The notes: generated by a model not told the origin, from the letters alone. DNA of 64,000 nucleotides from Rhodohalobacter sp. SW132 (GCF_003390325.1 NZ_QUOK01000008.1:124001-188000); one strand, 5' to 3'. Shown: positions 27,896 to 36,756, counted from the first letter of the stretch. A program made the numbers and translations.

Positions 27896-29689
27896 ATGGA
27901 AACTGAAATTTTAATCGTCCTCTCTATAATGGCGTTCACCATCTTTATGCTGGTGACCGAGATTGTCCGGATAGATGTAACCGCAATCATCACTATGCTG
28001 TTACTGAGCTGGACAGGTATATTAACAAGCCATGAAGCTCTTTCAGGATTTTCCAGCAACGCCGTTGTGGCGATGATTGCCGTTATGATTCTGGGTGAAG
28101 GTGTTGCCAAAACGGGGATGATGTCGCGCTTTTCAAAATGGCTTCTGAAAAGAGTGGGATCCAAAAAAAACTCGGTGTTAGGGGCGCTCTCACTGTCAGT
28201 CGGAACACTTTCCGGTGTGATTCAAAATATCGGGGCCGCTGCGCTTTTTCTTCCAAGCATTATTGATATCGCACGGCGAATAAAAGTCTCTGCCTCTGTA
28301 TTTATCATGCCGATAGGTTTTGCAGCTATCATCGGCGGCACCCTAACCATGGTAGGGTCGGGGCATTTAATCCTGACAAATGACCTGCTGGAGAGCGCGG
28401 ATCTTGATCCCTATGGACTATTTGCAGTAACCCCGGTAGGAATTGCTCTTCTTTTTTCCGCGATTCTCTTCTTCCTCTTTTTCGGAAAGTTTATGCTTCC
28501 TCAGGGTGAAACCGATGGGAAGCTTGCAAAAACCGAACAGGAAAAAGTTGTCGAAGCATTTAACCTAAAAAAGGATATCAAATATTTTAAAATACCAAAA
28601 GACAGTCCCATGGCCGGTAAAACGGTTGAAGAGACAGGGATCTGGAGTATTCACGATATTAACATTCTCGCTGTCGGCAGAGAGAAATCACCCAATTTTG
28701 CCCCCTGGCGCGAAACGGTACTTGAAGCAGGACAAATCTTAGCCCTCTACGGCGATGAAAAGAAAATATCACTGTTTGCGCAAAAGTTCGGGATTGAACA
28801 GACAGATAAATACGGCATTTTTGAGGATATCGATGACCCTGAAGAATCAGGTTTTGCAGAAGTTATTGTACCTCCCCGATCCGACCTGGTTGAAAAGACC
28901 ATACGCCAGTATTCACTTAGGAAAAAACACGCTGTGGAGCCGGTTATGCTTTTCAGTGAAGGTGAAAAAGTTGAGGGCGATTTTTCTGACAGAAAAATCA
29001 AACCCGGTGACACATTTATCATATACGGACCGTGGAACCACATTATGGACCTGCAGAGCAGTGAGCCATTTGTAGTTGCTACTTCCGTAACGGCTGAAAG
29101 AAAAGATCCCTCCAAAACGTGGCAGGCAGCAGGCAGCTTCTTTCTTGCAATTGTTTTGGCTATGAGCGGGTTCTCCATCTCTATCTCATTTCTCACAGGT
29201 GCTGTAGTTATGGTTCTTACCAATGTAATGAGCATTCAGGATGCCTATAAGGCTGTGGAATGGAAGGTGGTTTTTCTGTTGGTCGGGCTTATTCCTCTTG
29301 GCGTTGCAATGCAAAACAGCGGTACAGCCGAGTTTTTAGCAGAAAATGTAATGACGGTGGTGGAAGGAAGTCATTTACTGGTTCTACTTTTTACGGTTGG
29401 AATTCTTTCAACGATCTTCTCCCTGGTGATGTCGAATGTTGGAGCTGTAGTTGTCCTGGCGCCGCTTGTGGTAAGCATTGGATTAATTGCAGGAGTTGAT
29501 CCCCGGCCGCTTGTTCTTCTTGCCGCTGTAAATGCCGGGAACTCCTTTGTGCTGCCAACCCACCAGGTGAATGCACTAATGATGACTGCCGGCGGCTACA
29601 AAACACGGGATTACTTTAAAGCAGGCGGCGGAATGACAATTATATTTCTTGTAGTCTCTGTACTGTTCTTTTATTATACTTTTTTTTAA
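27896..29689 (+). CDS. SLC13 (DASS)-family permease with central RCK_C domains
   Basis: Seen in 597 aa: N-terminal hydrophobic segments (1-205), a soluble middle with two TrkA_C/RCK_C-like modules (about 215-385; DSPMAGKTVEETGIW, PPRSDLVEKTIRQY), then more membrane helices (about 400-597) including NAGNSFVLPTHQVNALMM. Such proteins import or export sulfate, dicarboxylates or other divalent anions. GGAGG at 27863-27867 lies upstream; the gap to the SulP gene is 39 bases, so both are in the sulfur operon. Substrate unproven; sulfate or sulfite is the contextual guess. Confidence 0.9.
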   Translation: METEILIVLSIMAFTIFMLVTEIVRIDVTAIITMLLLSWTGILTSHEALSGFSSNAVVAMIAVMILGEGVAKTGMMSRFSKWLLKRVGSKKNSVLGALSLSVGTLSGVIQNIGAAALFLPSIIDIARRIKVSASVFIMPIGFAAIIGGTLTMVGSGHLILTNDLLESADLDPYGLFAVTPVGIALLFSAILFFLFFGKFMLPQGETDGKLAKTEQEKVVEAFNLKKDIKYFKIPKDSPMAGKTVEETGIWSIHDINILAVGREKSPNFAPWRETVLEAGQILALYGDEKKISLFAQKFGIEQTDKYGIFEDIDDPEESGFAEVIVPPRSDLVEKTIRQYSLRKKHAVEPVMLFSEGEKVEGDFSDRKIKPGDTFIIYGPWNHIMDLQSSEPFVVATSVTAERKDPSKTWQAAGSFFLAIVLAMSGFSISISFLTGAVVMVLTNVMSIQDAYKAVEWKVVFLLVGLIPLGVAMQNSGTAEFLAENVMTVVEGSHLLVLLFTVGILSTIFSLVMSNVGAVVVLAPLVVSIGLIAGVDPRPLVLLAAVNAGNSFVLPTHQVNALMMTAGGYKTRDYFKAGGGMTIIFLVVSVLFFYYTFF

Positions 29690-29814
29690 AATACTGAACA
29701 TTCCCGGAACAGAAGAAAATCGACCCGTGTTTTTATTAAATAACCGATGCGCAATAGTTTACAGAAATCAGACATCTAACATCATTATAATGAATCGTTA
29801 ATTCACGGCAGGTT

Positions 29815-30204
29815 ATGAGATCCTCAACTCTTTTAATTACATTATTTATTGCACTATCAGGGCTCGTCCTGTATAGTTTTATTTCTAACAGTGGAGAAAA
29901 CAGCACTATGAGTGAATGGAAGCAGAAAGTAGAAAATGAACCTGGCGTAATTATTGATGTTCGAACTCAAAATGAGTTTGATCAGGGACATCTTGCAGAA
30001 ACGGACCTGCACTACGACTTTAACAGCGGCGAATTTGAAGAGAAGGTAGATGATCTCGACAAAGATAAAACCTACTACCTCTACTGCCGAACAGGAAACA
30101 GAAGCGGACAGGCTGCTGATATCATGAAAAAGCACGGATTTGAAAACGTGCATAATATCGGTGGTTTCGAAGATCTTGCCAATTCCGGGTTTGAAACCAA
30201 CTAA
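29815..30204 (+). CDS. Single-domain rhodanese with N-terminal membrane anchor
   Basis: Seen in 129 aa: an N-terminal hydrophobic segment (LLITLFIALSGLVLYSFI) acting as signal or anchor, then a rhodanese domain with VIIDVRTQNEFDQGHL and the active loop CRTGNRSGQA (Cys91). Family knowledge: accepts and donates sulfane sulfur via a cysteine persulfide. It is likely periplasmic. It lies 125 bases after the SLC13 gene at the end of the sulfur island, a natural partner for the exported DsrE-like protein (inference). Confidence 0.9.
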   Translation: MRSSTLLITLFIALSGLVLYSFISNSGENSTMSEWKQKVENEPGVIIDVRTQNEFDQGHLAETDLHYDFNSGEFEEKVDDLDKDKTYYLYCRTGNRSGQAADIMKKHGFENVHNIGGFEDLANSGFETN

Positions 30205-30271
30205 GGTTTTAAACTCACAATTCAATACGTTTAACTGAAACGCCTGAAATTCGGGCAAATCAAACTGCGAT

Positions 30272-30451
30272 ATGAGCTATAAAAATCTGTCAGAAGAGTC
30301 ATTCAAGGAGATTGAAAAAGAGATTAAGAGCGATGAAAGTGTTGTAGGTATCGATGCAAAAAAAACTCACATTATCATCATCCACATGCTTCAGGAGATC
30401 GAAAAAAAATTGAGTGAACTTGAATCCCGGCTGAAAGAAGTAGAAAGATAG
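30272..30451 (+). CDS. Small charged coiled-coil protein (59 aa), unknown
   Basis: Seen: ATG at 30272 to TAG at 30451. The product is rich in Glu, Lys, Ile and Leu, with a heptad-like C-terminal helix (MLQEIEKKLSELESRLKEVE) suited to a short coiled coil and an N-terminal amphipathic helix (SFKEIEKEIKSDESVV). No signal peptide. I do not recognise a family. It follows the rhodanese by 67 bases and may be co-transcribed; the convergent cyclase gene ends 31 bases downstream. Coding character (amino acid balance, clean frame) supports it, but no homolog was checked. Confidence 0.6.
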   Translation: MSYKNLSEESFKEIEKEIKSDESVVGIDAKKTHIIIIHMLQEIEKKLSELESRLKEVER

Positions 30452-30482
30452 CACTCACTCCACATTGCCATTTGAATGCTGT

Positions 30483-31283
30483 TTACTCCTGCATCACATG
30501 GGCTGCAATACGTAGCGGGGCGCCACTCCCATCGCGTATTTTCATCGGTAGTGCAACCACATACGCTCCGGTTGCAGGAAGCAGATTCAGGTTTGCTACA
30601 TTTTCAAATCCCGGTATATTTTCCTCAAACAGAACCTGGTGGGTTTCAAACAGCTCAGATTGACCGAAATCAAGGCTGGGTGTATCGAGCCCAACTGCTT
30701 TAATAGTTCGGTTTTCGACCAGCCATCTTGCTGTGTCGGGGTGTATTCCCGGAAAACTGAGTTCTGCCAGTGCGGCTTCTCCCCGGTTCGAAGTTCCGAG
30801 GTATTGTTCAGCGTCTGGCCAAAAACGGCTCATTCCCGTATTGAACAATAGAATCGTTTCCTCCGCAAGCTCTCCATGCTCCTCTTCCCATCTTTCAATA
30901 TCAGAAACCTGGACCTGGTAATCCCGATCACCCTCCACCTCATTCGTAACATCAATCACTGAAGCGTAGCCGGTAAGCTGATCCAACTCCAGCTCATCCA
31001 CTGTTTTTCGGTTCTCTGCAAAGTGGATAGGTGCATCAAGATGTGTACCGCCATGTTCAGCCGTGCAAAATTCATACGCTTCGTAGTAAAAACCGGCGTC
31101 CGTTTCTCCCACAAAAACCGTATCGAGATGAAACGTACTGGAAGTCGGCCAGAAAAGTGTCTCTTCTGAATAATCGTGGGTCAGATCAACCCATGTACCG
31201 GCTGACCAGTCATTGGAATTTCCATGTGAACAGCCAGATAGAATAACCAGAATAATTGGAAGTGAATATAGGAAGAATTTCAT
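30483..31283 (-). CDS. Cyclase-family (kynurenine formamidase-like) lipoprotein
   Basis: Seen in 266 aa: lipobox VILSGC (Cys at about 18), then the cyclase/formamidase motif HGGTHLDAPIHF with metal-binding His and Asp, a DLTHDYSEETLFWP start of the fold, and VGLDTPSLD. The family hydrolyses N-formylkynurenine or other amides and esters, with metal. Here the enzyme carries a lipoprotein signal, so it works in the periplasm or on the outer membrane; the substrate is unknown. It is convergent with the sulfur island and appears monocistronic. Confidence 0.88.
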   Translation of the reverse strand: MKFFLYSLPIILVILSGCSHGNSNDWSAGTWVDLTHDYSEETLFWPTSSTFHLDTVFVGETDAGFYYEAYEFCTAEHGGTHLDAPIHFAENRKTVDELELDQLTGYASVIDVTNEVEGDRDYQVQVSDIERWEEEHGELAEETILLFNTGMSRFWPDAEQYLGTSNRGEAALAELSFPGIHPDTARWLVENRTIKAVGLDTPSLDFGQSELFETHQVLFEENIPGFENVANLNLLPATGAYVVALPMKIRDGSGAPLRIAAHVMQE

Positions 31284-31373
31284 CAGAGCAGGATTTATGT
31301 TGAGTTACTGTATCAAATCAAATAAAAAGGTTTGAAGATCCCAGACAAGTTTAATTCAGTCTGCGTTAGCCGA

Positions 31374-31832
31374 TCAATCAAACAGCTGTTCATCAAAAGT
31401 GAACGGCCTGATGTTTTCTATTTTAACTGATGAGAAATCCGGATGCCCGGGGTTGAACAGTAAATTCGGTTCTTCAGGAATCACAGCTGAAGGTACGCTA
31501 AGAATTAAACTCTCCATATTTTCAAGCCATTCATCCCCAATACGTTTCACACTGCCGGGTGACGGATAGTTTTGCCAGTCAGCTGGAAGTTTATCTTCCT
31601 TTATGCTTTTAATTATTGAACTTTCCGGGATATCAAGCCGAATCATAGCAAGGTCTTTTGGAAGAAGCTGAATCTGTGCATGAACCAAAACCTCGAGAGC
31701 AGCCAATGATGCCTGTTTTGAAGTGTACAACATGGCATATCCTCTGCTGTTCCAGCGGCCACCATACATGCGCGCTCCTTCACCACTCAGATCGCGTGAA
31801 TATTTCTCTCTTGTAATCCGGTAGGCTTTCAT
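31374..31832 (-). CDS. RES-domain toxin (NAD+ phosphorylase family)
   Basis: Seen in 152 aa: the RES family layout, AYRITREKYSRDLSGEGARM, YGGRWNSRG (conserved Arg and Gly), LYTSKQASLAALEVLVH (conserved Glu), and a C-terminal NPGHPDFSSVKI. Family knowledge: RES toxins (for example MbcT) degrade NAD+ and arrest growth unless bound by an Xre/MbcA-type antitoxin. The antitoxin gene lies 10 bases upstream. Key residues look intact, so the toxin is likely functional. Confidence 0.92.
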   Translation of the reverse strand: MKAYRITREKYSRDLSGEGARMYGGRWNSRGYAMLYTSKQASLAALEVLVHAQIQLLPKDLAMIRLDIPESSIIKSIKEDKLPADWQNYPSPGSVKRIGDEWLENMESLILSVPSAVIPEEPNLLFNPGHPDFSSVKIENIRPFTFDEQLFD

Positions 31833-31842
31833 GAGATATTGA

Positions 31843-32277
31843 TCAAGAATAGACGCCGTGTTCTATACGACCAAGAAGATCGGTAACCAATGCGGCGCCA
31901 AAACTTGTATCGAGAAGTGTGAACGGCTTTTCGGACCCAAGTGCTGTATTCGGTGTAAAAACCCATGTTTTAAACTTTTCGGGTGAACCGAAAACATCGG
32001 TTCCTTTCAGAAGAACATCGGCAATAATTAACACATGCTCGGAGAGATCTTTTTTTAGGCGCGTGTTGCTATCATACCGGTTGAACTGCCGTTCAGAAAC
32101 CGGAAGCACAGTAACCAGATCTTTTACTGAAATTGAAGTGATTTCCGAGAGCTTTTCGATGGACTCTTTCAAAAGGCCAGCACGGACCATCTTTACCTTT
32201 TCGGCCTCATTTTGCGATACGTATGCAACACCTGCATCTCTGAAGATATTATTTGACGGATATTCCGACATAAGCAT
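31843..32277 (-). CDS. Xre/MbcA/ParS-type antitoxin (DUF2384)
   Basis: Seen in 144 aa: an N-terminal helix bundle (IEKLSEITSISVKDLVTVLPVSERQFNRY) with HTH-like character, followed by the toxin-binding DUF2384 part (LIIADVLLKGTDVFGSPEKFKTWV, NTALGSEKPFTLLDTSFGA, DLLGRIEHGV). A second ATG two codons in is an equally good start. It pairs with the RES toxin 10 bases downstream and should bind it and autoregulate the operon (family knowledge). Confidence 0.92.
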   Translation of the reverse strand: MLMSEYPSNNIFRDAGVAYVSQNEAEKVKMVRAGLLKESIEKLSEITSISVKDLVTVLPVSERQFNRYDSNTRLKKDLSEHVLIIADVLLKGTDVFGSPEKFKTWVFTPNTALGSEKPFTLLDTSFGAALVTDLLGRIEHGVYS

Positions 32278-32357
32278 ATGACTTTACTATCAAGACATAT
32301 GCAATTTATCAAATTTCCATTGGTTTTCAAAATCCGGGAGATTTCCTGAAAACAGGA

Positions 32358-33194
32358 TTAGTTTGACGCGAACCGAACGGTATAATCATCCCGAAAATCC
32401 AGCATCTCACCTGATACGCGTGTGCCTTCATTTGTATCCCGCATTTCATACTTAATGAGCTGGCCGGGTACTTCTTCGGTTATCCACCACCGCACATTCA
32501 TGTGCTCATCCCCCTCTTCCTCGGTTCCTTCATAAAACAGAATAGTGGTGTTAAAACTATTCGACCCTACCCGTATAGTTTCTGTTCCCTCACGATACTC
32601 TTCCCATTCATCCATGTTGAAGTAAGCCGTATGAAAACCATCCTCACGCAGTTCATCATAATCTCCGTCAATATCTCCTGTGTCACCATTTTCTCTGAAT
32701 ACATGGTGTTCCACATCACCCGATTCCGGATTTCTCATATACATTTCCAGCGGTTCCATAGAGCGATTAAATTTAATTTCGTACTCAATGGCGTCATCAT
32801 CTTCGGGCTGATAACTCAGATACCACCAGCTCGATCCATCTTCATCCTTTTTGACCAATGCTCTTTCAGTGGTGAAGCTAACTCGTTCCTCTTCACCCTC
32901 CGTTTCCATCCGCCAGACGGCTCCCTGTCCCTCTTCAAAATCTTCAAATCCGGCGCCATATCCGCCTACCATAAACGCCTGAGTATATGCGAGCTGGTAG
33001 AGCATATCACTTGTGTATCCCGCGATAAGGCTGCTGACACCACGATATACCCGCTGTTCCACTTCGTCACTCACCGCATTTGTCGCACCACGATAAGCCG
33101 CTTCCTGAAGCTGGCTGCAGGAAATCGCAATCAGTGCGAGAACAACCAAAAATAAACTGCCTGAAATAAACCTGTTAGAAAAAGAAGTACCCAT
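32358..33194 (-). CDS. Lipoprotein of unknown function
   Basis: Seen in 278 aa: a signal with lipobox LIAISC (Cys about 26), a helical segment with YRGATNAVSDEVEQRVYRGV, then a beta-rich, strongly acidic domain (YLSYQPEDDDAIEYEIKF; HVFRENGDTGDIDGDYDEL; TEEEGDEHMNVRWWITEEVPG). No family recognised. Alternating strands and the VPGQLIKYEMRD end recall outer-membrane or periplasmic substrate-binding beta sheets, but that is a guess. It stands alone between the toxin-antitoxin pair and the DUF1456 gene. Confidence 0.75.
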   Translation of the reverse strand: MGTSFSNRFISGSLFLVVLALIAISCSQLQEAAYRGATNAVSDEVEQRVYRGVSSLIAGYTSDMLYQLAYTQAFMVGGYGAGFEDFEEGQGAVWRMETEGEEERVSFTTERALVKKDEDGSSWWYLSYQPEDDDAIEYEIKFNRSMEPLEMYMRNPESGDVEHHVFRENGDTGDIDGDYDELREDGFHTAYFNMDEWEEYREGTETIRVGSNSFNTTILFYEGTEEEGDEHMNVRWWITEEVPGQLIKYEMRDTNEGTRVSGEMLDFRDDYTVRFASN

Positions 33195-33410
33195 TTCTGA
33201 AACCTGAATTTTGTTTGAAAGTTATACCCATCTTGCATTAATAATGCGTAAAATTTCAAATAAAACTATCAAAAAAAATCTCAAAAGTGATTTTTTTAAA
33301 GTATTCTGCGTCCTGATTTGATCCCCTTTTTGAATCCATCACTTATCAGATGATTTTCCTAAGTTTTTACACTTTGTGGGAATAGATTTCCCCACAATTT
33401 TCTGGAGGAC

Positions 33411-33902
33411 CTACTCTTCATTTCTGTACTTGTCCGCGAGTCCTTTAAGAAAATATCGAAGCAGCTGATCTCCGCACGGCCTGAAATTTCTGTGATCTTC
33501 AGACCGGAAGAGGGCGCTAAGCTCAGATCCCGAAATTGAAAATCCAACAGAGTTTAAAATCTCAATCACATCCTCTTCCCGGAGTGTAAATGCGATTCGG
33601 AGTTTCTTTAAAACCGTATTGTTCGTTACCGGAAGTTCAACCGGTGGTGGTTTTTTGCCTTTTTGCCGGCCGCGTTTGTGGATAATCAATCCATCCAGAA
33701 AATGGGCCGTGAGTTCATGGCTTACATCCTTCTCCACAACGGTTCCGTCAATTTTCGTGATTTCCTCTTTTTCATCAGAAAAAATGGCCTCCATTTCTTG
33801 CCGGGTAGGTTCATAGCCCCGCAATTTGCATATTTCTGCAATATCAGGCTTTTTCAGATCCAGCGTGTAGCTGATACTTTTTAAAACATCGTCGTTTCGC
33901 AT
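33411..33902 (-). CDS. DUF1456 (YehS-like) protein
   Basis: Seen: 163 aa from ATG 33902, with two copies of the DUF1456 module: MRNDDVLKSISYTLDL...RGYEPTRQEME (residues 1-45) and NNTVLKKLRIAFTLREEDV...SVGFSISGSELSAL (about 90-135), then LLRYFLKGLADKYR. The frame stays open upstream to 34373, but that part is antisense to the neighbouring dehydrogenase gene, so the short form is chosen. Function unknown in all bacteria I know of; the E. coli member is YehS. Divergent from the dehydrogenase with a 147-base spacer. Confidence 0.9.
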   Translation of the reverse strand: MRNDDVLKSISYTLDLKKPDIAEICKLRGYEPTRQEMEAIFSDEKEEITKIDGTVVEKDVSHELTAHFLDGLIIHKRGRQKGKKPPPVELPVTNNTVLKKLRIAFTLREEDVIEILNSVGFSISGSELSALFRSEDHRNFRPCGDQLLRYFLKGLADKYRNEE

Positions 33903-34049
33903 AAAACGGGTTGAGTTGGTGGTTTGATCAATCTCCGCCCAAAATAACGAAACTGGCGGCGAATCGTGAACGATTTCCGTAAATCTTTCTTTTTTGAATT
34001 TCCATCCGCCGCTCATAAACAACTGAATCAACCGAACCGGGATTTCACG

Positions 34050-35045
34050 ATGAAGATCGCCTTCTTTAGCACCAAAACGTACGATCGCACTTATTTTGAT
34101 CAACTTATAGAACAGACTTCTCATACCATCACCTACTTTGAGGATCTTCTCACAGAAAAAACGGCGACGCTCGTCAAGGGATACGATGCGGTTTGTGTAT
34201 TCGTGAATAATCCAGTTGATCGTCCGCTCCTGGAAAAAATCTCCGAATTGGGTATCGAGGTAGTCGCTTTGCGGTCTGCCGGTTTCAATCACGTGGATCT
34301 CGAAGCGGCACAGGATCTGGGAGTGAAAATTTTTCGGGTGCCAGCCTATTCTCCTGAAGCCGTGGCTGAACATACAGCAGCATTAATTCTCACCCTGAAC
34401 CGGAAAACACACAAAGCGTATAACCGGGTTCGTGAAAACAATTTTTCGCTTGATGGGCTTGCTGGTTTTAACCTGCATCAAAAAACCGTGGGAGTCATCG
34501 GCACGGGCACCATCGGTACCGCATTTTGCAAAATCATGACCGGTTTTGGATGCGATGTGTTAGCGTTCGACCCAAATGTAAATGAAGAGGCAGAGCAGAT
34601 CGGTGTATCGTATGTGGATCTGGATGAGCTTTTTAAAAAATCGGATATCGTCTCCCTGCACTGCCCGCTCATCCCGCAGACCCGGCATATGATAAACGAA
34701 TCGTCGATTTCCAAAATGAAAACCGGCGTGATGATTATCAACACCAGCCGCGGCGCACTGATTGATACCGCCGCTGTGATCAACGCTCTGAAACAGAAAA
34801 AGATTGGGTTTCTTGGAATTGACGTCTACGAACAGGAAGAGAATCTCTTTTTTGAAGATCTTTCAGAAGAGGTGATACAGGATGATGAAATCACCCGCCT
34901 GATGGCTTTTCCAAATGCGCTGATCACCGGACACCAAGCATTTTTGACAGCCGAAGCACTCCGCGAGATTACCAAGATCACGCTTCAAAATCTTACTGAC
35001 TATGAAGAGGGAAAACCCGTTGAAAATGAGATCAAGGCGGGTTGA
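34050..35045 (+). CDS. D-lactate dehydrogenase-like 2-hydroxyacid dehydrogenase
   Basis: Seen: 331 aa from ATG 34050 (the frame opens at 33966, but MKIAFFSTKTYDRTYF is the family start). NAD-binding GVIGTGTIGTAFC (about residue 150), catalytic Arg in NTSRGALIDT, Glu in the FGID..YEQEENLFFEDLSEE region, and His in ITGHQAFLT. The pattern matches fermentative LdhA-type D-lactate dehydrogenases, which interconvert pyruvate and D-lactate with NADH. A single gene, divergent from the DUF1456 gene. A 15-bp tandem repeat follows the stop. Confidence 0.92.
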   Translation: MKIAFFSTKTYDRTYFDQLIEQTSHTITYFEDLLTEKTATLVKGYDAVCVFVNNPVDRPLLEKISELGIEVVALRSAGFNHVDLEAAQDLGVKIFRVPAYSPEAVAEHTAALILTLNRKTHKAYNRVRENNFSLDGLAGFNLHQKTVGVIGTGTIGTAFCKIMTGFGCDVLAFDPNVNEEAEQIGVSYVDLDELFKKSDIVSLHCPLIPQTRHMINESSISKMKTGVMIINTSRGALIDTAAVINALKQKKIGFLGIDVYEQEENLFFEDLSEEVIQDDEITRLMAFPNALITGHQAFLTAEALREITKITLQNLTDYEEGKPVENEIKAG

Positions 35046-35054
35046 TCAGGTTTT

Positions 35055-35084
35055 ATCATAGCAGTCTAAATCATAGCAGTCTAA
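35055..35084. repeat. Two tandem copies of a 15-bp repeat
   Basis: ATCATAGCAGTCTAA occurs twice head to tail without a spacer, 9 bases after the dehydrogenase stop. A recent slippage duplication is the simplest reading. Confidence 0.9.
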
Positions 35085-35234
35085 TAAGTATTCAGGTCGA
35101 AATATCTCATTCGTTTACCAACTGCAGGAACAGGTCTGTTCATAGTATCAAGATCAATCCCGGCTCTGTTTTTCGCAGATTTTTGCTGTGTATACCGCGG
35201 AGTTTCGCTGATACGCCCTGAATAAAATTGAAGA

Positions 35235-36554
35235 CTATCCACGAACAACCGATAGCTCCCTGAAGTCACGGCCTGAAGGCTCCTGGTAAATACTCAATCC
35301 AAATTCTGGCGCAACGGCAAGCAGGTGATCGAACATATCAGCCTGAATTCCCTCGTATTCCGCCCAAACTGTTGTATCTACAAATGCGTACACCTGCAGT
35401 GGTAATCCCTTATCGGTAGGTTCAAGCTGACGCACCAGCATCGTTAATTCCTTTTTCGAACGCGGATGTTTTTTCAGATACTCGATAACGTAGGCGCGGA
35501 ATGTCCCGACATTTGTGAGCCACCGGCCGTTTGTAAGCGTTGAATTGCTCGTTTTGAGATGCTTTTTGTTGTAGGCATGAACATCATCCATTTTACTTTC
35601 GATATAATCTTTCAAAAGGTGCGATGTTTTCAGCCGCTCGATTTCATTAATGGTTAAAAACCGGATCGATGAAATATCAATATTGATGGAACGCATGATA
35701 CGCCGTCCGCCTGCCTCCTGCATACCGCGCCAGTTCCTAAAACTATGCTCAAGAAACTTGTGAGTGGGAATCACCGAAATCGTTTTATCAAAATTCTGTA
35801 CCTGTACAGTGTTCAGCGCAATATCAATCACATCGCCATCTGCGCCGAATTGAGGCATTTCAATCCAGTCTCCCACCCGGATCAAATCATTGTTGGTGAG
35901 CTGTACACTGGCAACCAGCGAGAGGAGCGTATCGCGAAACAGCAGCAGAATAATCGCCATGATCGCACCAATTCCGCTCAGAAAATACCACGGTGATTTG
36001 TCAGCCAGGCTGGAAATAATAAAGAAACCGGCCATGATATAGATGATCACTTTACCAAGCTGAATATAGCTTTTAATCGGAGCGCTGTCTTTCGAAGCAT
36101 TCATCAGGTAAAGCGTATGAATCGAAGAGAGAAACGCATCAAAAACGCGTGCACCAACCAGGATCATCGCGGCGGCCGTAATCCGGACGATAAAGCTGGT
36201 GACATCCTCATGAAATTCAGGAACAAGGTTGATCCCGTTATAGATCACCACAAGCGGAACCATAAAAAGTGCCCGTTGCGGCAATTTATGCCTCAGAATA
36301 ACAGCATACCACTCCGTGACTGTTTTCTCGTCCAGCTTGTGCAACAATTGAATAATCCAGTAGCGGATAATCAGGTGGACAATTCCCGCAATCATAAAAA
36401 TCACAAAAAGCCCAATAGCAGCTACCGTATGCTCGCCACGCATTTCTTCGGGAAGAATTCCCGCCAGTTGCTCCAATAAACTGCTCTGCGCAGCATTATT
36501 TAGCAGCCCGGAAAAAGAGATCAACATTTCTTGTATCAGTACCTGAATCATCAT
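35235..36554 (-). CDS. ybdG: YbdG-type small-conductance mechanosensitive channel
   Basis: Seen in 439 aa: about five membrane segments (45-225), the MscS pore and beta domain (LSGIGAIMAIILLLFRDTLL, NDLIRVGDWIEMPQFGADGDVIDI, ISVIPTHKFL), and the long C-terminal cytosolic vestibule with ELTMLVRQLEPTDKGLPLQV typical of the YbdG (MscM) branch. Family knowledge: opens on osmotic downshock to release solutes. It is monocistronic. The symbol is by similarity only. Confidence 0.9.
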   Translation of the reverse strand: MMIQVLIQEMLISFSGLLNNAAQSSLLEQLAGILPEEMRGEHTVAAIGLFVIFMIAGIVHLIIRYWIIQLLHKLDEKTVTEWYAVILRHKLPQRALFMVPLVVIYNGINLVPEFHEDVTSFIVRITAAAMILVGARVFDAFLSSIHTLYLMNASKDSAPIKSYIQLGKVIIYIMAGFFIISSLADKSPWYFLSGIGAIMAIILLLFRDTLLSLVASVQLTNNDLIRVGDWIEMPQFGADGDVIDIALNTVQVQNFDKTISVIPTHKFLEHSFRNWRGMQEAGGRRIMRSINIDISSIRFLTINEIERLKTSHLLKDYIESKMDDVHAYNKKHLKTSNSTLTNGRWLTNVGTFRAYVIEYLKKHPRSKKELTMLVRQLEPTDKGLPLQVYAFVDTTVWAEYEGIQADMFDHLLAVAPEFGLSIYQEPSGRDFRELSVVRG

Positions 36555-36756
36555 CCGATTTTTTTATTACCCGTAATTTGGATTGCAAAGGTAAGGCGTT
36601 TCGAGAGAAATACTATCATCGAAATTAAACTCTCCACTATCATTATCTATAGAATTTATAACTGTACCCGGATGTGAACAGTTACTCCATTTTTGTACAT
36701 TATCAAAAAATAAACTACGCTTTAGGCTTGATGAAACGGCAGATCAAACAGAAATT

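Noticed and set aside
33966-34373. N-terminal extension of the DUF1456 frame (minus strand), up to 320 aa in all
   Set aside because: It is antisense to the dehydrogenase coding region, and the DUF1456 family start (MRNDDVLKS) lies at 33902.
35081-35269. 62-codon minus-strand frame after the channel gene
   Set aside because: It overlaps the channel stop, ends inside a tandem repeat and has no family features; too weak to call.
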